Assembly: GCA_009760885.1 (NCBI GenBank)
Contig: CM019713.1
Location: 23,382,427 to 23,446,426 of the forward strand
Origin: Achatina immaculata
Taxonomy: Eukaryota; Mollusca; Gastropoda; Stylommatophora; Achatinidae
Reading direction: 5' to 3'
DNA: 64,000 nucleotides
Shown here one piece after another: positions 56,246 through 64,000 of the stretch (its first letter is position 1; the number at the start of each line of letters is the position of its first letter). The position numbers were made by a program, and so were the translations under genes. Below the pieces are notes generated by a model. It was not told the DNA's origin, searched no databases, and worked only from the letters and a program-made list of their open reading frames with translations.

Positions 56246-57085
56246 CAGAATATATTACTCACGCTGTTGTCAGTACATTAACAAATAGATATAATATATT
56301 ACTCACGCTGTTGTCAGTACATTAACAAATAGATATAATATATTAATCACGCTGTTGTCAGTACATTAACAAATAGATATAATATATTACTCACGCTGTT
56401 GTCAGTACATTAACAAATAGATATAATATATTAATCACGCTGTTGTCAGTACATTAACAAATAGATATATATATTACTCACGCTGTTGTCAGTACATTAA
56501 CAAATAGATATAATATTAATCACGCTGTTGTCAGTACATTAACAAATAGATATAATATATTACTCACGCTGTTGTCAGTACATTAACAAATAGATATAAT
56601 ATATTACTCACGCTGTTGTCAGTACATTAACAAATAGATATAATATATTACTCACGCTGTTGTCAGTACATTAACAAATAGATATAATATATTACTCACG
56701 CTGTTGTCAGTACATTAACAAATAGATATAATATATTACTCACGCTGTTGTCAGTACATCAACAAACAGATATAATATATTACTCACGCTGTTGTCAGTA
56801 CATTAACAAATAGATATAATATATTAGTCACGCTGTTGTCAGTACATTAACAAATAGATATAATATATTACTCACGCTGTTGTCAGTACATTAACAAATA
56901 GATATAATATATTAGTCACGCTGTTGTCAGTACATTAACAAATAGATATAATATATTACTCACGCTGTTGTCAGTACATTAACAAATAGATATAATATAT
57001 TAATCACGCTGTTTTCAGTACATCAACAAACAGATATAATATATTACTCACGCTGTTGTCAGTACATCAACAAACAGATATGTAC
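56246..57085. repeat. 44-46-bp minisatellite, about 18.5 copies
   Basis: Units contain ACTCACGCTGTTGTCAGTAC and ATTAACAAATAGATATAATA. ACTC/AATC/AGTC variants alternate. Confidence 0.96.
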
Positions 57086-57509
57086 TCACGAGGAAAAAAA
57101 CGTCCACAGAGTTCACAGAAAGTAGTAAATCAATGCACATAACAAGCTTCGTGTGTTTCCATGTCTCCGTCATTTGATATCTTGTTTATCCATTCTACAT
57201 GATCACTTGCCTCTGAGCTAGCAGTTCTAATCTTGTTTTTTCCTAACAATGAAGCCTTTGACTCGCGGATTATCGATATGTTCGTTTAGTTAACATAGAT
57301 TTCTATTTATTTAACCTTAGTTCAGTAAATGCCGAAACAGACAGTACTGTGTATATGAGATGGAATGGGACAGATATTGCATTGGAAAATGAGCCAAATG
57401 GAAGCCATTAGGCCATCAAATATGTGTATAGAATTAACCAGTGTCCGCCTGTCTAAGCTCCGTTAATGTGGTGTGTATTGTTGATATCAAACTGACTGTA
57501 TTGATTTTG
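57086..57509. other. No feature seen
   Basis: Unique AT-rich sequence flanking the foldback-like element. Confidence 0.45.
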
Positions 57510-58235
57510 TAATAAAAACAACCGTTAATTGGTTCACAGATTTCACTCAAGTCTAAAATGCATTAGCCTGAAGCCTCATGATTGGCATGTACTCCTTTTT
57601 TTCGAAAGTCAGGTGATGTCCGTGGAGGTTTATGATGCCTGCAGAGTTTAGTGATATCCGTAGAGTTTTATGATTCCGTAGAGTTTGGTGATGTCCGTAG
57701 AGTTTGGGGATTTCCGTAGAATTTGATAATGTTCTCAGAGTTTGGCGATGTCCGTAGAGTTTAGTGATGTCCGTAGAGTTTGGTGATGTCCGTAGAGTTT
57801 AGTGATGTCCGTAGAGTTTGGTGATGTTCGCAGAAAACGGTGATGTTCTCTGAGTTTTACGATGTCCGCAGAGTTTGGTGATGCCTTCATAGTTTTGTGA
57901 TATCCTTAGAGTTTTTTTATGTCCATAAAGTTTGATGACATCCGTAAAGTTTGGTGATGTCCCAAGAGTTTGGTGATGTCTGCAAAGTGTAGTTATGTCC
58001 GCAGAGTTTGGTGATGTCCTCGTACTTGTATGATGTCCATAGAGTTTGATGATGCCCATAGATTTTGGTGATGTCCGTAAAGTTTAGTGATGTCCGCAGA
58101 GTTTGGTAGTGTCCTCTGAGTTTTATGATGTCCACAGAGTTTGGTGAGTCCTAATAGTTTTATGATATCCGTAGAGTTTGCTGATGACCACAGAGTTTGA
58201 TGATGTTCGGAAAGTTTGGTGATATCCGCAGAGTT

Positions 58236-58830
58236 TGGTGGTGTCCTCCGAGTTATATGACGTCCGCAGAGTTTGGTGGTGTCCTCCGAGTTATATGACG
58301 TCCGCAGAGTTTGGTGGTGTCCTCCGAGTTGTATGACGTCCGCAGAGTTTGGTGGTGTCCTCCGAGTTATATGACGTCCGCAGAGTTTGGTGGTGTCCTC
58401 CGAGTTATATGACGTCCGCAGAGTTTGGTGATGTCCTCCGAGTTATATGACGTCCGCAGAGTTTGGTGATGTCCTCCGAGTTATATGACGTCCGCAGAGT
58501 TTGGTGATGTCCTCCGAGTTATATGACGTTCGCAGAGTTTGGTGATGTCCTCCGAGTTATATGACGTCCGCAGAGTTTGGTGATGTCCTCCGAGTTATAT
58601 GACGTCCGCAGAGTTTGGTGATGTCCTCCGAGTTATATGACGTCCGCAGAGTTTGGTGATATCCTCCGAGTTATATGACGTCCGCAGAGTTTGGTGATAT
58701 CCTCCGAGTTATATGACGTCCGCAGAGTTTGGTGATATCCTCCGAGTTATATGACGTCCGCAGAGTTTGGTGATATCCTCCGAGTTATATGACGTCCGCA
58801 GAGTTTGGTGATGTCCTCAGAGTTTTCTGC
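58236..58830. repeat. 38-bp array in left arm of foldback-like element, about 15.5 copies
   Basis: Very homogeneous units with GTCCGCAGAGTTTGGTGATG, then TCCTCCGAGTTATATGAC. Each is a dimer of the 19-bp core. This expansion has no equal in the right arm. Confidence 0.95.
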
Positions 58831-58837
58831 GTTTTTT

Positions 58838-59262
58838 ACGGACATCGCCAAACTCTGAGAACATTATCGAACTCTACGGACATCGCCAAACTCTGAGAAC
58901 ATTATCGAACTCTACGGACATCGCCAAACTCTGAGAACATTATCGAACTCTACGGACATCGCCAAACTCTGAGAACATTATCGAACTCTACGGACATCGC
59001 CAAACTCTGAGAACATTATCGAACTCTACGGAAATCCCCAAACTCTACGGACATCACCAAACTCTAAAAACGTTATAGAACTCTACGGAAATCCCCAAAC
59101 TCTACGGACATCGCCAAACTCTGAAAACATTATCGAACTCTACGGAAATCCCCAAACTCTACGGACATCACCAAACTCTTCGGACATCACCAAACTCTAC
59201 GAAATCATAAAACTCTACGGATATCACTAAACTCTGCGGGCATCATAAACCTCCACGGACAT
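58838..59262. repeat. Inverted 38-bp array in right arm
   Basis: Units with GACATCGCCAAACTCTGAGA and ACATTATCGAACTCTACG, six to eight copies. The reverse complement of this module occurs only once in the left arm (57713-57755), so the right arm expanded a different module. Confidence 0.93.
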
Positions 59263-59368
59263 CACCTGACTTTCGAAAAAAAGGAGTACATGCCAATCAT
59301 GAGGCTTCAGGCTAATGCATTTTAGACTTAAGTGAAATCTGTGAACCAATTAACGGTTGTTTTTATTA

Positions 59369-59660
59369 TAAGCTGGCCTTGAATTATTATTCTAAAGTTG
59401 ATGACATATTATACAGATTTAACATAAGTGTAATAAAATTTAATTAATGTTTCAGCCATTTTGTTACAAAGCTCGTGATTTTGTGTCGTAACTTCATACT
59501 ACAACGATCTCTGCCAATAAGTGACATTTCTGTTGTATGTTTTATCTTATATGTTTTATCCTTCTCAAAGACGTTTCTCAGAGAGGTTTTCGGTTGATTC
59601 GTCCTTCCTTTCTGCCTGTTGTCCTTTTGCCGTTTCTCTTCTTTCCTTACTATCTCCATT
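59369..59660. other. No feature seen
   Basis: Unique sequence between the foldback-like element and the next array. Confidence 0.45.
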
Positions 59661-59664
59661 TTTT

Positions 59665-60052
59665 AGAAACTAAACCATACATCTCTGTTTACTTGTACCT
59701 CACTAATTTCAGTCTGTATAAAACTAAACCATACATCTATGTTTACTTGTACCTCACTAGTTTCAGTCTGTATAAAACTAAACCATACACCTATGTTTAC
59801 TTGTACCTCACTAATTTCAGTCTGTATAAAACTAAACCATACATCTATGTTTACTTGTACCTCACTAGTTTCAGTCTGTATAAAACTAAACCATACACCT
59901 ATGTTTACTTGTACCTCACTAGTTTCAGTCTGTATAAAACTAAACCATACACCTATGTTTACTTGTACCTCACTAATTTCAGTCTGTATAAAACTAAACC
60001 ATACATCTCTGTTTACTTGTACCTCACTAGTTTCAGTCTGTATAAAACTACA
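59665..60052. repeat. 54-bp minisatellite, about 7 copies
   Basis: Units contain GTTTACTTGTACCTCACTAG and TTCAGTCTGTATAAAACTAA. The length is a multiple of three, so both strands are open (18-residue period). It abuts the 5' leader of the LINE that follows. Confidence 0.96.
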
Positions 60053-60326
60053 CCTCTCTACGGTTAGCGGGGTAGGGGTATCCCCTATCAAAGGAGAAGT
60101 AAGACGCCTCCTTACCTCCGTCAGTCTACGGGACACCCTTGGGCAAGGTGGAGTACCCGTATAGCCCCCCCCCCCCCCCCCCAATCAAGGTGACGTGAAG
60201 CCACGAGAGCAGCTGACAGATAATGTTGGTTATGGTCACCATTCTATGATGGTAGGCAGATGATCTCAATGTAGGGACAATGGCTACGATCACTGACTAG
60301 TACAGTCACTGCCCGGAAGGAAAGCA

Positions 60327-61525
60327 ATGGTAAACTATTTTCTGGAAATATATCAAGAAACTCAAGCAGCAATCATGGAAAGTCAAATAGGAAAAAGATC
60401 TGGTGGTGAGTCCCCCAGGCCAGATAGATCTAATTTTAACACTGGGGAAGAGTGTGAGACAGAGGTCAGTACTAGTAATTGTGATGACGGACAAAATCCT
60501 GACGGCGTTACTAATGAAAACCCCTGTATCAAACTAAAAAGAAAAATAAGAGCAGGAACATGGAATGTAAGAAGTATGTATGAGGGAAAGTATCAAATAA
60601 TAAGTGACGAGATGGGAATACACATTTTGGGAATCTGCGAACATCGATGGAAAGGATCAGGACACTTCAAGAGCGAGAATAATAATATCTTTATATACTC
60701 TGGTGGAGAATTAGGAGGAAAGAATGGAGTGGCTTTTTACTTGGACATATTAGCATCAAAAGCATTACTAGGTTAAAATCCAGTAAGTGATAGAATCCTC
60801 ACAATCAGACTTAAGGGCACTCCTGGAAATGTAACAATCATCCAGATATATGCAACTACATAAGCAGCAAAAGAAGACGAAGTAGAAGACTTTTATAACA
60901 CACTGCAAACGACGATAGACCAGCTACGGATAAAATAATATTGTATTAATAATGTGGGATTTTAATGCAAAGATTGGTACAGAAAGAGCAGAAGACAAAA
61001 GGGAAATTTAGCATAGGACACAGAAATGAGGCAAGTGACAATCTAATGGCGTTTTGCATGGAAAATGACCTAATGATCGCTAACACAGTTTTTAAACAAC
61101 ACACAAGAATAATTTACTCATGGACATCACTTGATGGGAAAACAAAGAATCAAATAGATTACATTTTAGTGCAAAGAAGGTGGAGATCAAGTATAACATC
61201 AGCAAAAACTTTACCAGGTGCTGATTGTGACACGGACCATGAGCTATTAATAGCAGACATGAAGATAAAGATAAAAAAGACAGTTACGGGATCAAGACCA
61301 CTCCGCTTTGATCTTACAAAAATACCAGAACAAAACGGTATAGAAGTGAAGAACTGTTTCAAAATCCTGATGGATGTACAGGAGGAGATGATACCAGACG
61401 AATTGGCTACGCAGGCCAGAGATATCTTAATAACAACAGCTAAAGACATAGTTTCAGTAAAGAAAACACAAAAGAATGGATGGATTACAGCAGGCATACT
61501 AGAAATGATAAAACAAAGTAGATAA
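60327..61525 (+). pseudogene. RTE-like LINE endonuclease domain, broken
   Basis: The first open segment (60327-60776) ends in the APE-like endonuclease start: AGTWNVRSMYEGKYQIISDE, GICEHRWKGSG (catalytic Glu) and NGVAFYLD. After stops and a frameshift, WDFNAKIGTER (Asp/Asn motif) is followed by the segment 60965-61525. That segment has YSWTSLDGKTKNQIDYILVQ and DCDTDHELLIADMK (the SDH-like catalytic His). The domain nicks target DNA for reverse transcription. A start at 60375 (MESQIGKRSGG) is as likely as 60327. Confidence 0.75.
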
Positions 61526-61536
61526 CTGAAGACGCA

Positions 61537-63225
61537 ATGGAAAGTGACAAACAACAGCAAGAGAAATATACATGTTTAACAAAAGAAGTACGAAGAAATA
61601 TGAGAAAAGACAAAAAACAATACATACAAGATTGTTGTGAAAGAATAGAAGGACATCAGAAGTGTGGAAGAGATAGTGAAATGTTTAAAGAAATGAAGAC
61701 AATGACGAGAAATATCACACCTAAGCTAAATGTAATTTGTGATGAGATGGGGAATACCTTGACAGAGACAGAGGAAATTCTAGAAAGATTGAAGGAATAT
61801 TGCAGAGGAATGTATGAAACAACCGACTGTGAAAGCAGAAATCAACAGTGTGAATTATTATTGGAGGAGAAAGAACCCGAACCGACAATAGAAGAAGTTT
61901 TACGGGCAATAAAGAATTTGAAAAATGGTAAATCACTAGGATATGAAGAGATAACAGCTGAATTTATTAAAGTAGGAGGAAATGAATGTGCAACTCTATC
62001 ATGCACTATGTAAAAATATATGGCATTCAGGTATTTGGCCAAAATAATGGAAAAGAACTGTATTCATTCATTTGCGTGTCCCTTGTGGAACTTTGCCTCC
62101 CTAACAGCACTCCTGTAGACCTCTCGGTTGTGAGTAAGATGGCCTGCTGCTGATGCATCCATTTGCAGATCATCAACGATGTCTTGCAACCATCTTGGCT
62201 TTGGTCTTCCTCTCTTTCTTTTTCCCATTATGTACCCTTCCAAGACGGTTTTCTCTAGATTATCATGACATTTAATATGTCCAAAATATTTAAGTTTTTT
62301 TTCTTTAATCATCTTTACTAGCCAGCCTTCTTCAATATTAAGTTCTTGTAGTATAGATATATTTGTTCTTTTTTGTGTCCATGATATTTGAAGAACTCTT
62401 CTGTAACATTTACATTCAAAGGCATTTATGTGTTTCTCAGCTGTTTTGTTAAGTGTCCAGGTCTCACAGGCATATGTTGCGATGGGAAAGATGCATGCCC
62501 TTAAAAATCTTATTTTTGTAGTTCTGTCTGTTCCTCTCCACAGATTCTTTAGTTGTTTTACTTTCTGAAGAGCGATAGATGTCCTCCTTTTAATTTCCCT
62601 CATTGTATCTATATATCTGTAGTCATACCACTGCCAAAAAAGGTTAACTTGAAATTATGCACAAACTACAGAACTGTTGCCCTGATTAGTCGTGCCAGTA
62701 AAATTCTGTTAAAAATCATTAATGGGTAGACTTCGTAAGAAAATAGAAGAAGAAGTCAATATGGTCCAAGCTGGTTTCAGGCAAGGAAGAGGATCAAGAG
62801 ATCATATATTCAATATAAGATTAATAATAGAGAAATGCAGAGAGTTTAATGTGAATCTATATTTATCCTTTATAGACTACTCAAAGGCATTTGATTGTGT
62901 ACAACACCAGAAACTTTGGGAAATAATGGAAAAAATGTGATTTCCAACACATTTGATACAATTAACATCACTGCTGTATCTAGACCAACAAGCAGCAGTA
63001 AGAATAAACGGTGAAACAACAACTTGGTTTGACATAAAACAAGGGGTCCATCATTGGTGCATATTGTCGCCTTACTTATTTAACTTCTATACTGAAAATA
63101 TAATGAGGAATGTTAGAGAAGATGTAGACAAAGAATATTACGATGCCATAACAACTGGAGGTTATGAAATACTAGAGCTTAGATATGCTGTTGGCACAGT
63201 ATTACTGTCCACAACACAAAAAGGA
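61537..63225 (+). pseudogene. RTE-like LINE reverse transcriptase, broken and catalytically dead
   Basis: Linker and fingers: AIKNLKNGKSLGYEEITAEF (to 62013). The frame resumes after the nested insertion at about 62620 with LPKKVNLKLCTNYRTVALIS, VQAGFRQGRGSRDHIFNIRL and SFIDYSKAFDCVQHQKLWEI (motif A intact). Motif B is altered (GVHHWCILSPYLF instead of GVRQGC). Motif C reads YAVGT instead of YADDT (about 63184-63198), so both catalytic aspartates are lost. Confidence 0.75.
62062..62606 (-). mobile_element. Nested RTE-like LINE 3' fragment
   Basis: Minus-strand open frame of 179 codons: MREIKRRTSIALQKVKQLKN, IATYACETWTLNKTAEK, KYFGHIKCHDNLEKTVLEGY, KRKRGRPKPRWLQDIVDDLQ and REVYRSAVREAKFHKGH. 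It is the C-terminal module of the same family as the host element and overlaps by about 70 bp the host segment at 63735-63806. The frame is intact, so it is younger than the host copy. TTCA-like repeats at its 3' end (62060-62068) resemble a short tail. Confidence 0.8.
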
Positions 63226-63541
63226 ATCATCATCATCATGTGCCGTGCCGACTGGGGTTGGCTATTATGCTTCTCCAGAGTACACGATCCTTCATGCAGG
63301 CCATCAGTTCAGTTAGTGATCTCCTCTCACACCATCCCGTCAGACTGTCCAATATCATTTCTCTTGGTCTTCCTCTTGATCTTCTTCCTTCTATTTTTCC
63401 TGTTGTAATATTTTCAATGCCCCCTCTTCTCATTGCATGTCCTATGAAAGTACATTGTCTCTCTCTTATCTTTTTGACAAGGTTTTTTTGTCTCTCCAGC
63501 TCTTCTCATACATTCTTCATTAGTTATTTTTGCTGTCCAGG
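63226..63541 (-). mobile_element. Nested LINE 3' fragment with (ATG)n tail
   Basis: Minus-strand copy of the 8734-9050 family: MRRGGIENITTGKIEGRRSR, GRPREMILDSLTGWCERRS and SRHGT-stop into an ATG-repeat tail (63226-63240). The flanking bases suggest a 5-bp duplication GGAAT (63222-63226 and 63541-63545). Removing the insert restores the host LINE frame ...TTQKG/MEKLIMSVHK. Confidence 0.8.
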
Positions 63542-63806
63542 GGAATGGAAAAACTAATTATGTCAGTCCATAAGAAAAGCGAAGAGCAAAAACCTCTATT
63601 TTAATGCGAAGAAAACTAAATTGATGACAACTGACAAAACAAACACAGCAGCTGAAATATATATCAATGTGGAAAAACTGGAAGAAGTGGAGAGTTTTGA
63701 ATATCTTGGATCTCTACTAACTAATAATGGAGACACAATGAGGGAAATTAAAAGGAGGACATCTATCGTTTTTCAGAAAGTAAAACAACTAAAGAATCTG
63801 TGGAGA
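63542..63806 (+). pseudogene. RTE-like LINE C-terminal module start
   Basis: Reads MEKLIMSVHKKS, a frameshift, then KTKLMTTDKTNTAAEIYINV, ESFEYLGSLLTNNGDTMREI and VKQLKNLWR. It is colinear with the frame interrupted at 63225. Similarity to other copies stops after NLWR at about 63806. Confidence 0.75.
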
Positions 63807-64000
63807 ATAAATAATCTTTATTTTTAAATTGTAAAGAATTGGGCACGCAGGCCCGTCTTACATTCTGCCCTTCATCACTCCATCTTTCATTCTTCCCACA
63901 CACTCGATTTATTACAAATATACAATGTAAGTTAGGGAAAATCATTTAAAAAGTGTAAGATTAAACTATTACATTCAAAATAAAAGAGAAGAAGTTATTA
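63807..64000. other. No feature seen
   Basis: AT-rich sequence after the truncated LINE, running to the window edge. Confidence 0.45.

Larger units (their letters stand above)
57510..59368. mobile_element. Foldback-like element with repeat-built inverted arms
   Basis: The outer 250 bp of each side (57510-57760 and about 59110-59368) are near-identical inverted copies, starting TAATAAAAACAACCGTTAAT. Inside, both arms pass into tandem 19/38-bp units. The left side is in one orientation up to about 58830 (GTCCGCAGAGTTTGGTGATG type). The right side is in the opposite orientation from about 58838 (GACATCGCCAAACTCTGAGA type). The inversion point is near 58820-58845. No transposase is present. The design resembles Drosophila foldback elements, whose arms also consist of short tandem repeats. 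I could not find a target-site duplication. Confidence 0.72.
60055..63806 (+). mobile_element. Decayed RTE-like LINE with two nested antisense insertions
   Basis: The 5' leader (60055-60326, with a C-run at 60167-60182 and GCCCGGAAGGAAAGCAATGG) is followed by a broken endonuclease-RT ORF. The element is interrupted by a 3' fragment of its own family at 62062-62606 (minus) and by a fragment of the ATG-tailed family at 63226-63541 (minus). It stops at about 63806, within the C-terminal module, where similarity to the other copies ends. The missing 3' part is represented by the nested minus-strand fragment. Confidence 0.8.

Overview
The window looks like a piece of a metazoan nuclear genome, most likely a mollusc or another lophotrochozoan. 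Three things point this way. A spliced nuclear gene for a mitochondrial protein is present. There are many degenerate invertebrate-type LINEs (RTE/BovB-like and restriction-like-endonuclease types), a Penelope-like element and a Tc1/mariner relative. Tandem minisatellites are unusually dense: about 30 arrays with 16-73 bp units fill roughly one third of the sequence (about 22 kb by hand tally). No rRNA, functional tRNA, CRISPR or bacterial-style operon was seen. The species assignment is inference.

Host gene: the only host coding sequence I can support is the 5' half of a gene on the minus strand that I read as mitochondrial ribosomal protein uL10m (MRPL10). Exon 1 (8161-7949) encodes a mitochondrial presequence and the conserved N-terminal segment. 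Exon 2 (878-703) encodes the start of the L10 domain. The rest lies off the left edge. The intron between them is about 7.1 kb and is filled with transposable-element debris.

Layout. 1-8.2 kb: MRPL10 exons; their intron holds a SINE-like element, an RLE-type LINE with a 30-bp in-frame internal repeat, a 40-bp minisatellite, a second LINE remnant and an RTE 3' fragment. 8.5-12.1 kb: a LINE 3' fragment, then a nearly complete decayed RTE-like LINE with an (ATG)n tail. 12.15-15.5 kb: a TAG microsatellite interrupted by a 5'-truncated Penelope-like element with long inverted arms. 15.9-17.4 kb: microsatellites and a hAT-type MITE with a perfect 8-bp target duplication. 17.8-28.4 kb: consecutive minisatellites, several with higher-order periodicity, plus SINE-like and RTE fragments. 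28.4-31.6 kb: unremarkable sequence. 31.6-46.9 kb: LINE fragments alternating with minisatellites. 47-49.5 kb: a LINE tail and a palindromic Tc1 derivative. 49.6-57.1 kb: more arrays and a LINE fragment. 57.5-59.4 kb: a foldback-like element whose arms consist largely of a 19/38-bp repeat. 59.7-63.8 kb: an array leading into a decayed RTE-like LINE with two nested antisense insertions.

Nothing here looks like a functional multi-gene system. The main interest is structural. Minisatellites have grown inside retroelement reading frames at three places. Inverted-duplicated elements occur in three unrelated transposon classes. Several arrays show higher-order repeats. Most long open frames in the window are by-products of repeat units that lack stop codons.
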